From positions 808,501-872,500 of the forward strand of contig NZ_CP101125.1 in the NCBI RefSeq assembly GCF_024296925.1: a stretch of 64,000 bases of DNA, given 5' to 3'. This document shows, piece after piece, positions 8,260-15,613 of this stretch. Under the pieces are notes generated by a model. The model made no database searches. It saw nothing but the letters and a program-made list of their open reading frames with translations, and had not been told where the DNA came from. This DNA is from Pseudomonas nunensis. Its GTDB lineage: Bacteria; Pseudomonadota; Gammaproteobacteria; Pseudomonadales; Pseudomonadaceae. The position numbers were made by a program, and so were the translations under genes. Every line of letters begins with the position of its first letter. Position 1 is the first letter of the stretch.

Positions 8260-8514
8260 ATGAAATGCCGTGAAGGCTGTGGCGCCTGTTGTATTGCCCC
8301 TTCCATCAGTTCACCGATTCCCGGCATGCCCCAGGGCAAAGCCGCTGGCGAACGTTGCGTACAACTTTCTGTCGAAAACCTGTGCAACATTTTCGGCCAG
8401 GCAGAGCGTCCGGCCGTCTGTTCGGCCTTCGAAGCCGATGCCGAGGTTTGCGGCAACAGCAGTGAAGAAGCCATCAGGCTGATTGGCTGGTGGGAGCGAA
8501 TGACGGCGGCGTGA
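8260..8514 (+). CDS. YkgJ-family cysteine-cluster protein
   Basis: 84-residue protein with a metal-cluster cysteine pattern: MKCREGCGACCIAPSIS at the N-terminus, then C at RCVQLS, C at NLCNIF, C at AVCSAF and EVCGN. This is the short form of the YkgJ/CxxCxxCC family, presumed to bind zinc or iron-sulfur. The biochemical role is not established. It is preceded by GAGGAAC about nine bases before ATG and stands alone between the secreted basic protein and a START-domain gene. Confidence 0.85.
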   Translation: MKCREGCGACCIAPSISSPIPGMPQGKAAGERCVQLSVENLCNIFGQAERPAVCSAFEADAEVCGNSSEEAIRLIGWWERMTAA

Positions 8515-8556
8515 TGTGTTCAAACGAACGGAAACTCAACAATAAGGAATAACACT

Positions 8557-9162
8557 ATGGGTTCGCTGCATCGTATTGCTGTGCTGTGTGGTTTGACGGT
8601 TGTGCTGGCCACCTCGGCCGCCCAGGCTGAAGACTGGAAAGTCGCGAAAAACGAAGACGGCATCAAGGTGTCCCTGAGTGAAGTGGCCGGTTCCGATTAC
8701 AAGGCCTATCAGGGCGTGACCCTGATGAAGACCACCATCGCCAAATTGCGCGCGCTGCAGGAAGACGTGTCGGGAGCCTGCTCGTGGATTCACGAGTGCA
8801 AAGCCCAGAAGTTGCTCAAACACGAAGGCGCCGACAGCTGGACCTACACCCAATTCAATACTCCGTGGCCCGTCACCCCACGTGATTCGGTGCTGCACGT
8901 CACCACCGTCGAAGGCGCCGATGGCAGCCTTACCCGCAAACTCGAAGGTGTACCGAAGTACATTCCTGAAGAAAAAGGCTTTATTCGGGTCGCCAAGGTT
9001 GACGGTTTCTGGAAGTTCGTACCCAAGGGTGATCAGGTCGAAGTGACCTATCAAGTGCACACCGAGCCAGGCGGCAGCGTACCGTCGATGATCGCCAACA
9101 AGTTTGTGGTCGATGCCCCGTTCAATACCCTGAAAGCCCTGAAAGAACGCGCCGAGAAGTAA
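8557..9162 (+). CDS. START domain-containing periplasmic protein
   Basis: 201 residues with a signal peptide (MGSLHRIAVLCGLTVVLATS, then AAQAEDW). The mature part has the START/lipid-transfer layout seen in Pseudomonas START proteins: EDWKVAKNEDGIKVSLSEV, later TPWPVTPRDSVLHVTTVEG and KYIPEEKGFIRVAKVDGFW. It probably binds a lipid or other hydrophobic ligand in the periplasm. AAGGAA lies eight bases before the ATG. A strong terminator follows directly after the stop. Confidence 0.9.
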   Translation: MGSLHRIAVLCGLTVVLATSAAQAEDWKVAKNEDGIKVSLSEVAGSDYKAYQGVTLMKTTIAKLRALQEDVSGACSWIHECKAQKLLKHEGADSWTYTQFNTPWPVTPRDSVLHVTTVEGADGSLTRKLEGVPKYIPEEKGFIRVAKVDGFWKFVPKGDQVEVTYQVHTEPGGSVPSMIANKFVVDAPFNTLKALKERAEK

Positions 9163-9180
9163 CTGCGCCGCGCTTTCGAA

Positions 9181-9208
9181 AACGCCCCGACTGGTTCGGG
9201 GCGTTTTT
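9181..9208 (+). terminator. Rho-independent terminator after the START gene
   Basis: AACGCCCCGA pairs with TCGGGGCGTT, followed by T residues. Confidence 0.9.
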
Positions 9209-9234
9209 ATTTGGGCAATGCTTAAACACAATCC

Positions 9235-9328
9235 CCTGTGGGAGCGGGCTTGCTCGCGAAGGCGGTGTGTCAGTCGATATCAATGTTGAATGATTAACCG
9301 CATTCGCGAGCAAGCCCGCTCCCACAGG
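9235..9328. repeat. REPIN (type B, TGTGGGAGCGGGCTTGCTCG)
   Basis: Two inverted REP units, CTGTGGGAGCGGGCTTGCTC left and its mirror right, around a ~45-base spacer. Confidence 0.92.
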
Positions 9329-9570
9329 TTCAGAGTCCTGTCAGGTTCAGTGTTTTATTGTGTTTCCAGATATACGTTGCACGAAATTTTCACAAAGCCT
9401 CCAAGACAATTCGCCCGCGCCAACATCCGCACAGTAATCAATAGCAATGCCGCGAGTGATCGGGCAACATTTGCGCACCCGCGCAAGCCCCGGGGCCGAG
9501 TACTGGCCAACAGAGGGCAGGGCGCAGCTGTATTTTTGAAACTTCAACTTCCAATGGGTCCTAAAACGAC

Positions 9571-11664
9571 ATGGCAAACCCGGACGCCCTGAATCAGCAG
9601 CGAGCTTCTAATCGCCTGCTGCAACCGACCGTCAAATCGCATCTGGCCTACACGTTACTGTGTGCCCTGGTCATGATGGTCATGTTCAGCCTGCTGCGCG
9701 TCGCGCTGCTGGTCTACAACCGCTCGATGATCCTCGATACACCGGCTTCGACCTTCCTCGAAGCGTTCGCCAACGGCCTGCGTTTCGACCTGCGCCTGGT
9801 GGTTTACCTCATCATTCCGTTGCTGCTGGCATTGTTCAGCGCCCGGGCCATGGCAGCTCGCGGGTTCTTCCGTTTCTGGCTGACCATCGCTTCGAGCATC
9901 GCGCTGTTCCTCGGCCTGATGGAGATGGACTTCTACCGTGAGTTCCACCAGCGCCTCAACGGCCTGGTCTTCCAGTATGTGAAAGAAGACCCGAAAACCG
10001 TGATGAGCATGCTCTGGTACGGTTTCCCGGTCGTTCGCTACCTGCTGGCCTGGGCCGTGGGCACGTTGATCCTGACCCTGGCGTTCAAGGGCGCCGACCG
10101 CGCCACCCGTCCGCGTGGTCCGTTCAGCGGCGGCAGCATCGGCACGCGCCAGATCGCCCCGTGGTATGCGCGCATCGGTGTGTTCGTGGTTTGCCTGCTG
10201 ATCTGCGTAGTCGCCGCTCGTGGCACCCTGCGCCAAGGCCCGCCGCTGCGTTGGGGTGACGTCTACACCACCGACTCCAACTTCGCCAACCAATTGGGCC
10301 TCAACGGCACACTGTCGCTGATCGCGGCGGCCAAGGCGCGGATGTCCGAAGAACGTGACAATATCTGGAAAGCCACGCTGGATCAGCCTCTGGCCCAGCA
10401 AACCGTGCGCGACATGCTGCTGACCCCGAGCGACAAACTGGTCGACGCTGACATCGCTGCGGTACGCCGTAACTACACGCCGGATGCCAACAAGACCCTG
10501 CCGATCAAGAACGTGGTCGTGATCCTGATGGAAAGCTTCGCCGGTCACTCGGTGGGCGCTCTGGGTCGTCCGGGCAACATCACGCCAGCCTTCGACAAGT
10601 TGTCGAAAGAAGGCCTGTTGTTCGATCGTTTCTTCTCCAACGGCACCCACACCCACCAGGGTATGTTCGCCACCATGGCCTGCTTCCCGAACCTGCCGGG
10701 TTTCGAATACCTGATGCAGACCCCGGAAGGCAGCCACAAGTTGTCCGGCTTGCCGCAGTTGCTCAGCGCCCGTGACTATGACGACGTGTACGTCTACAAC
10801 GGCGATTTCGCCTGGGACAACCAGTCGGGCTTCTTCAGTAACCAGGGCATGACCAACTTCATCGGGCGCAACGATTTCGTGAACCCGGTGTTCTCCGACC
10901 CGACGTGGGGCGTGTCCGACCAGGACATGTTCAACCGTGGCCTGGAAGAACTGAAGGCTCGCGATGGCAAGGACAAAAAACCGTTCTATGCCTTGCTGCA
11001 AACCCTGTCCAACCACACGCCATACGCGTTGCCGACGCCATTGCCTGTCCCGCCTGTGACTGACCGTGGCAGCCTCAATGAACACTTGACCGCCATGCGC
11101 TACTCCGACTGGGCGCTGGGTCAGTTCTTCGAGAAGGCGCGCAAAGAGCCTTACTTCAATGAAACCCTGTTCGTGATCGTGGGCGACCATGGCTTCGGCG
11201 ACGAGCAGCAAATCACCGAAATGGACCTGGGCCGCTTCAACGTGCCGATGCTGATGATCGCACCGGGCATCCAGCAAAAGTTCGGTGAGCGTGACCACAC
11301 CGTGGGCACTCAGATCGACATCGTGCCGACCATCATGGGCCGTGTTGGTGGCGACGTGATTCATCAATGCTGGGGCCGCGACTTGCTGAACCTGCCGGAA
11401 GGCGACAAGGGTTTTGGCGTGATCAAGCCTTCTGGCAGCGATCAGACCGTGGCACTGCTGACGGCTGACCGCGTGCTGGTCTTGCCGAAAGAAATGCCGC
11501 CAAAGCTGTATCAGTACGAACTGGGCGCCAATCCGAAAGGTGTGGTGATTCCCGAGTCGGCTGACGAAGCGGCGCTCAAGCAGAAGCTTGAGTCGTTCCT
11601 GCAAACCGCGACCAAGAGCCTGCTGGATAACACCGCTGGCGTGGTCAACGGCAAGCCGGACTAA
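9571..11664 (+). CDS. LTA synthase-like sulfatase-family phosphoglycerol transferase
   Basis: 697 residues. The N-terminal ~220 residues hold about five membrane segments (LLCALVMMVMFSLLRVALLV; VVYLIIPLLLALFS; IASSIALFLGLM). A periplasmic alkaline-phosphatase-fold domain follows from ~300: VVVILMESFAGHSVG (metal site), NGTHTHQGMFATMACFPNLP with the candidate threonine nucleophile, and FVIVGDHGFGDE (metal site). Family members transfer phosphoglycerol or similar groups to lipids or glycans; in a Gram-negative this may decorate periplasmic glucans or lipid A-linked sugars. The start has a weak ribosome site, so it could shift slightly. A terminator follows. Confidence 0.9.
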   Translation: MANPDALNQQRASNRLLQPTVKSHLAYTLLCALVMMVMFSLLRVALLVYNRSMILDTPASTFLEAFANGLRFDLRLVVYLIIPLLLALFSARAMAARGFFRFWLTIASSIALFLGLMEMDFYREFHQRLNGLVFQYVKEDPKTVMSMLWYGFPVVRYLLAWAVGTLILTLAFKGADRATRPRGPFSGGSIGTRQIAPWYARIGVFVVCLLICVVAARGTLRQGPPLRWGDVYTTDSNFANQLGLNGTLSLIAAAKARMSEERDNIWKATLDQPLAQQTVRDMLLTPSDKLVDADIAAVRRNYTPDANKTLPIKNVVVILMESFAGHSVGALGRPGNITPAFDKLSKEGLLFDRFFSNGTHTHQGMFATMACFPNLPGFEYLMQTPEGSHKLSGLPQLLSARDYDDVYVYNGDFAWDNQSGFFSNQGMTNFIGRNDFVNPVFSDPTWGVSDQDMFNRGLEELKARDGKDKKPFYALLQTLSNHTPYALPTPLPVPPVTDRGSLNEHLTAMRYSDWALGQFFEKARKEPYFNETLFVIVGDHGFGDEQQITEMDLGRFNVPMLMIAPGIQQKFGERDHTVGTQIDIVPTIMGRVGGDVIHQCWGRDLLNLPEGDKGFGVIKPSGSDQTVALLTADRVLVLPKEMPPKLYQYELGANPKGVVIPESADEAALKQKLESFLQTATKSLLDNTAGVVNGKPD

Positions 11665-11677
11665 GGTTTGACGCAAT

Positions 11678-11712
11678 AAAAAAGAGGCCCTTTTTCAAGG
11701 GCCTCTTTTTTT
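11678..11712. terminator. Bidirectional terminator between the sulfatase and DUF3309 genes
   Basis: AAAGAGGCCCTT pairs with AAGGGCCTCTTT, with an A run on one side and a T run on the other. It can serve both convergent genes. Confidence 0.9.
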
Positions 11713-11726
11713 GGTCGGTTAAATCT

Positions 11727-11879
11727 TTATATCTTGCCGAGCAAGAGCAGAATCAACAGCACAACCAACACCACACCGAGGATACCCGACGGGCCATAAC
11801 CCCAACTTCTGGAGTGCGGGAAGACCGGCAGACCGCCAATCAGCAAGAGGATCAGAATAACGATAAGAATTGTGCCCAT
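11727..11879 (-). CDS. DUF3309 family small membrane protein
   Basis: 50-residue protein starting MGTILIVILILLLIGGLPVF and ending in VVLVVLLILLLLGKI, with HSRSWGYGPSG between. It is two hydrophobic segments joined by a short Gly/Tyr-rich loop, the DUF3309 arrangement found across Pseudomonas and other Proteobacteria. AAGGAAA lies about seven bases upstream of its ATG. It is convergent with the sulfatase gene and shares its terminator. Members are often stress-inducible, but the role is unknown. Confidence 0.85.
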   Translation of the reverse strand: MGTILIVILILLLIGGLPVFPHSRSWGYGPSGILGVVLVVLLILLLLGKI

Positions 11880-12283
11880 GACGATTTCCTTGTTGGAAGT
11901 GTTCCGGATTGACCGAATGTTTTAACCATCAGCCGGGATGTAATTAATCCGAACTGCTTACAAAATCCGACTCACGCACCTGAAAGAAAATTCAAAGTTT
12001 TTTAATGTTTTTTAGAAACCAGGCTTATTTCTTTTTCTCTTAGGTCAAGTTCACAAGTTAGACCGCGTTATCGTTCTTCGCGAGCAAGCCCGCTCCCACA
12101 AGGGAATGCGATCAACTGTGGGAGCGGGCTTGCTCGCGAAGGCGGCAACACGGTCTACAAACAAACCAGGCCAGTCACTCCCACGGTTTGCCCGGACCAT
12201 TCAGCAATCTGATGGAGCGTGGGTCGGGCAATTTCCTTCGCTACACTCGGCGCATCTTCCCCAGAACAACAAGGCTGTTTGCT
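11880..12283. other. Intergenic region between DUF3309 and SDR genes
   Basis: 404 bases. The first ~180 are AT-rich and probably carry the divergent DUF3309 promoter. A REPIN follows at 12077-12143. An in-frame upward extension of the SDR frame to about 12188 lacks protein-like sequence. No other gene is seen. Confidence 0.65.
12077..12143. repeat. REPIN (type B)
   Basis: TTCGCGAGCAAGCCCGCTCC and its mirror around an 18-base spacer. The left flank TAGACCGCGTTATCGTTC is shared with the REPIN at 25944. Confidence 0.92.
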
Positions 12284-13099
12284 ATGCAAAATCGCATGAT
12301 GATCACTGGCGCAGGCTCGGGCCTGGGTCGCGAAATCGCGCTGCGCTGGGCCCGCGAAGGCTGGCAACTGGCCTTGTCGGATGTCAGCGAGCCGGGCTTG
12401 CAGGAAACCCTGAAACTGGTGCGCGAAGCCGGCGGTGACGGTTTTATCCAGCGCTGCGACGTGCGCGACTACAGCCAACTGACCGCGTTCGCCCAGGCGT
12501 GCGAAGAGAAACTCGGCGGCATCGATGTCATCGTCAACAATGCCGGCGTGGCTTCGGGCGGGTTCTTCAGCGAACTGTCCCTGGAAGACTGGGACTGGCA
12601 GATCGCAATCAACCTGATGGGCGTGGTCAAGGGCTGCAAAGCCTTCCTGCCGCTGCTGGAAAAAAGCAAAGGCAAGATCATCAACATCGCCTCGATGGCT
12701 GCACTGATGCAAGGTCCGGCCATGAGCAACTACAACGTGGCCAAGGCCGGTGTGGTGGCGTTGTCCGAAAGCCTGCTGATCGAACTGGCGCAGCAGGAAG
12801 TCGGTGTGCACGTGGTGTGCCCGTCGTTCTTCCAGACCAACCTGCTGGATTCCTTCCGTGGTCCGACCCCGGCGATGAAAGCCCAGGTCGGCAAGTTGCT
12901 GGAAAGCTCACCGATTACTGCCACTGACATTGCCGACTACATCTATACGCAAGTGGCCGCCGGTGAATTCATGATCCTGCCCCACGAGCAGGGCCGCATG
13001 GCCTGGGCGCTGAAACAGAAAAACCCGCAACTGCTCTACAACGAAATGACCGTCATGGCCGACAAAATGCGCGCCAAGGCCAAACAATCCGCCAACTGA
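12284..13099 (+). CDS. Short-chain dehydrogenase/reductase (SDR)
   Basis: 271 residues. It has the classical SDR pattern: MITGAGSGLGREIALRW (NAD(P) site, TGxxxGxG), DVIVNNAGVASGGFF (NNAG), NIASMAALMQGPAM (catalytic Ser) and SNYNVAKAGVVALSE (YxxxK). The C-terminus around EQGRMAWALKQKNPQLL is typical of Pseudomonas SDRs of unknown substrate. I chose ATG 12284 because the glycine motif must sit near the N-terminus; longer in-frame extensions reach into repeat sequence. A strong stem-loop follows the stop and precedes the ynfA-like gene. Confidence 0.9.
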   Translation: MQNRMMITGAGSGLGREIALRWAREGWQLALSDVSEPGLQETLKLVREAGGDGFIQRCDVRDYSQLTAFAQACEEKLGGIDVIVNNAGVASGGFFSELSLEDWDWQIAINLMGVVKGCKAFLPLLEKSKGKIINIASMAALMQGPAMSNYNVAKAGVVALSESLLIELAQQEVGVHVVCPSFFQTNLLDSFRGPTPAMKAQVGKLLESSPITATDIADYIYTQVAAGEFMILPHEQGRMAWALKQKNPQLLYNEMTVMADKMRAKAKQSAN

Positions 13100-13120
13100 T
13101 CTTGCCCGCCAGCAACAGCG

Positions 13121-13154
13121 TCGTTAGGGTGGCCGCATTCGGCCATCCTAACGA
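13121..13154 (+). promoter_or_regulatory. 14-bp stem-loop just before the ynfA-like start
   Basis: TCGTTAGGGTGGCC pairs with GGCCATCCTAACGA (one G-T pair) around a six-base loop. It ends nine bases before the next ATG and has no U-tract, so it could end SDR transcription or control ynfA translation. Confidence 0.6.
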
Positions 13155-13163
13155 GACGTCTGC

Positions 13164-13496
13164 ATGCTCAATTACCTGTGGTTTTTTCTTGCCGCGCTGT
13201 TCGAAATCGCTGGCTGTTTCGCGTTCTGGATGTGGCTGCGCCAAGGCAAAAGTGCCTGGTGGGTCATACCGGCGCTGCTGAGCCTGACCTTGTTTGCGCT
13301 GTTGCTGACGCGGATCGAAGCTACCTACGCCGGCCGCGCCTATGCCGCCTACGGTGGCATCTACATCATTGCGTCGATTGGCTGGCTGGCGGTGGTCGAG
13401 CGGGTGCGTCCGCTGGGCTCGGACTGGGTCGGCGTGGCGCTGTGCGTGATCGGCGCGTCTGTCATCCTTTTCGGCCCGCGCTTCAGCGCATCCTGA
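13164..13496 (+). CDS. YnfA family (UPF0060) small inner-membrane protein
   Basis: 110 residues with four predicted membrane segments: [58 protein letters not shown] and [20 protein letters not shown]. The motif [13 protein letters not shown] and the segment [13 protein letters not shown] are hallmarks of the family, which is related to small multidrug resistance proteins. No Shine-Dalgarno sequence is visible; a strong hairpin occupies that space. The substrate is unknown. Confidence 0.93.
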   Translation: MLNYLWFFLAALFEIAGCFAFWMWLRQGKSAWWVIPALLSLTLFALLLTRIEATYAGRAYAAYGGIYIIASIGWLAVVERVRPLGSDWVGVALCVIGASVILFGPRFSAS

Positions 13497-13649
13497 AGGA
13501 TCGGTCCTTCATGGGCTCGGTTTGCAGGACATGTCTGTCAGGCAAAATGTCTTGGGTTGTAGGGCATTACTGATTTGCCTGTATTGCATTGAAGCTCCCG
13601 CGTGTGCCGGGCATCTTCAGGGACCGGTAACCCTTGAAGGATGAAGGCC

Positions 13650-13835
13650 ATGCTTGTACTCAGTCGTGTCGTAGGCGAATTGATTTCCATCGGTGACAAC
13701 ATTTCCGTGCGCATTCTGGCGGTCAACGGCGGCAGCGTGCGCTTCGGCGTCGAAGCCCCGCAAGACGTCAATGTGCACCGAGCCGAAGTCTACCAACGCA
13801 TCCAGGTCAAACAGTCCAAACACAAAGAACGCTGA
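13650..13835 (+). CDS. csrA: CsrA/Rsm family RNA-binding post-transcriptional regulator
   Basis: 61 residues starting [20 protein letters not shown]. CsrA dimers bind GGA motifs near ribosome sites and repress or stabilise mRNAs. The RNA-contacting C-terminal element [11 protein letters not shown], including the key arginine, is intact. The N-terminus differs from canonical CsrA/RsmA (RVVGEL rather than RKVGES), suggesting a divergent paralogue such as RsmI rather than RsmA or RsmE. I prefer ATG 13650 over 13641 because every family member starts MLxL. Upstream GGA triplets (13530s, 13620s, 13638) could allow autoregulation. It is convergent with a yheU-like gene five bases away. Confidence 0.92.
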   Translation: MLVLSRVVGELISIGDNISVRILAVNGGSVRFGVEAPQDVNVHRAEVYQRIQVKQSKHKER

Positions 13836-13840
13836 GCGAT

Positions 13841-14068
13841 TCAGTCGAACAGGTGCTTGGGCACATCGTGCTTGAGCATCAACTGGCATTGTTCGCTGTC
13901 GGGGTCGAAAACGATCAGCGCCTGGCCCTTGGTCAGTGCCTGGCGAACCCGCAGTACGCGGGTTTCCAGCGGCGTGTCATCGCCATTGTCCGTGCCGTCG
14001 CGGGTCACGAAGTCTTCGATCAGGCGGGTGAGGGTGTCGACTTCAAGTTGGTCGTAAGGGATCAGCAT
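13841..14068 (-). CDS. YheU family protein
   Basis: 75 residues starting MLIPYDQLEVDTLTRLIEDF, followed by VTRDGTD and LRVRQALTKGQALIVFDPDS. This is the YheU (UPF0270) pattern; the function is unknown. I chose ATG at 14066-14068 because GAGG sits at proper distance; a GTG two codons earlier is the alternative. It converges on csrA with only five bases between stop codons and no terminator between them. Confidence 0.88.
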   Translation of the reverse strand: MLIPYDQLEVDTLTRLIEDFVTRDGTDNGDDTPLETRVLRVRQALTKGQALIVFDPDSEQCQLMLKHDVPKHLFD

Positions 14069-14154
14069 AGGCACCTCGGCTAAAACAATGGCGCGATGCT
14101 ACGGCGAATGAGGTTTTGCGGCTAGCTGGGCGCATCATTGCCCGATCTACCGCT

Positions 14155-14223
14155 TTCGCGAGCAAGCCCGCTCCCGCTAGGGGAATGCATTCCAAATGTG
14201 GGAGCGGGCTTGCTCGCGAAGGC
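14155..14223. repeat. REPIN (type B)
   Basis: TTCGCGAGCAAGCCCGCTCC and its mirror. The left flank GATCTACCGC is the reverse complement of the flank of the REPIN at 40347. Confidence 0.92.
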
Positions 14224-14257
14224 GTCGGATCACACACCAAACGTTTCAAACTGAAAA

Positions 14258-15448
14258 TCAGCTCTCGTTACGCTGCCCAACAAGGCTATCCACCGACGGC
14301 ACCCGCGTATCGCTTTCCATCTGCGTGTCATGTTCGATCTGATGACTGAACCGGTCCAGCGAACCCTTGGCCGGTTGCGCATCGCTGGCAAACACCGGCG
14401 GACTCAGAATGTACGCGCCGAGCAAACGACTCAACGCCGCCAGGCTATCAATGTGCGTACGTTCGTAGCCATGCGTCGCATCGCAACCAAACGCCAGCAG
14501 CGCGGTACGAATGTCATGCCCGGCGGTCACCGCCGAGTGAGCGTCGCTGAAGTAATAGCGGAACAGGTCGCGACGCACCGGCAAATCGTTGTCACTGGCC
14601 AGGCGCAGCAAATGTCGCGACAGGTGATAGTCGTAAGGGCCGCCGGAATCCTGCATCGCCACGCTCACGGCGTGTTCGCTGGAGTGCTGGCCCGGCGCGA
14701 CCGGTGCAATGTCGATGCCGACGAATTCACTGACATCCCACGGCAACGCCGCCGCCGCGCCACTGCCGGTTTCCTCGGTAATGGTGAACAGCGGATGACA
14801 GTCGATCATCAGCTCTTCACCGCTGTCGATGATCGCTTTCATCGCCGCCAACAGCGCGGCAACCCCGGCCTTGTCGTCGAGGTGACGGGCGCTGATGTGG
14901 CCGCTTTCGGTGAATTCCGGCAGCGGATCGAAGGCGACGAAATCGCCGACGCTGATCCCCAGGGAATCGCAATCGGCGCGGGTCGCGCAGTATGCGTCAA
15001 GCCGCAACTCGACGTGATCCCAGCTGATCGGCATTTCATCCACGGCGGTGTTGAACGCATGCCCGGAAGCCATCAACGGCAACACGCTGCCACGGATCAC
15101 GCCGTTGTCGGTAAACAGGCTGACCCGGCTGCCTTCGGCAAAACGGCTGGACCAGCAGCCGACCGGGGCCAGGGTCAAACGACCGTTGTCCTTCACCGCA
15201 CGCACTGCCGCGCCGATGGTGTCCAAATGCGCGGAGACCGCCCGGTCCGGGCTGTTTTTCTTGCCCTTGAGGGTGGCGCGGATAGTGCCGCGCCGGGTCA
15301 TTTCGAAGGGAATGCCCAGCTCTTCGAGCCGCTCGGCGACGTAACGCACGATGGTGTCGGTGAACCCGGTCGGGCTGGGAATGGCGAGCATTTCCAGCAG
15401 GACTTTTTGCAGGTAGTTGAGATCCGGTTCTGGAATTTTGCTGGTCAT
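14258..15448 (-). CDS. Osmoprotectant NAGGN system M42-family peptidase
   Basis: 396-residue metallo-aminopeptidase-like protein encoded last in the NAGGN operon. M42/M20-type metal ligands are visible: VSAHLDTIGAAVRAV, ARHLDDKAGVAAL, ITEETGSGAAAALPW, IDIAPVAPG and CDATHGYERTH. In NAGGN clusters this member is conserved, but its substrate is not established; turnover of the dipeptide osmolyte is a reasonable guess. The C-terminal ~50 residues (from about PPVFASDAQPAK) extend beyond the catalytic core. It is separated from the synthetase gene by a hybrid REPIN of about 165 bases. Confidence 0.9.
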   Translation of the reverse strand: MTSKIPEPDLNYLQKVLLEMLAIPSPTGFTDTIVRYVAERLEELGIPFEMTRRGTIRATLKGKKNSPDRAVSAHLDTIGAAVRAVKDNGRLTLAPVGCWSSRFAEGSRVSLFTDNGVIRGSVLPLMASGHAFNTAVDEMPISWDHVELRLDAYCATRADCDSLGISVGDFVAFDPLPEFTESGHISARHLDDKAGVAALLAAMKAIIDSGEELMIDCHPLFTITEETGSGAAAALPWDVSEFVGIDIAPVAPGQHSSEHAVSVAMQDSGGPYDYHLSRHLLRLASDNDLPVRRDLFRYYFSDAHSAVTAGHDIRTALLAFGCDATHGYERTHIDSLAALSRLLGAYILSPPVFASDAQPAKGSLDRFSHQIEHDTQMESDTRVPSVDSLVGQRNES

Positions 15449-15520
15449 GGAAACTCCTGATGAGTAACGAACATCGATGGTTTCGATGAGGGGAAAGGAT
15501 TTTGTGGTGCCTGGTAGGCC

Positions 15521-15593
15521 GCCTTCGCGAGCAAGCCCGCTCCCACACGGAATCGCGGCGCTTTTGTAGGAGCGAGGCTTGCCCGCGAAGGCG
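15521..15593. repeat. Hybrid REPIN (type B left, type C right)
   Basis: The left unit CCTTCGCGAGCAAGCCCGCT is type B. The right unit GTAGGAGCGAGGCTTGCCCG is type C. They still pair, because the cores are complementary. Confidence 0.88.
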
Positions 15594-15613
15594 CCAGTCC
15601 AGGCACTACATGA

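Larger units (their letters stand above)
9163..9570. other. Intergenic region before the sulfatase gene
   Basis: 408 bases containing a terminator (9181-9208) and a REPIN (9235-9328). The remaining ~240 bases are comparatively AT-rich and presumably carry the promoter of the sulfatase gene. I see no supported gene. Confidence 0.65.

Noticed and set aside
9655..11676. A 673-codon open frame antisense to the sulfatase gene, and similar long antisense frames opposite etfBA, asnO and rpsA
   Set aside because: All are shadows of strongly supported genes and show His/Gln/Arg-rich, non-protein-like composition.
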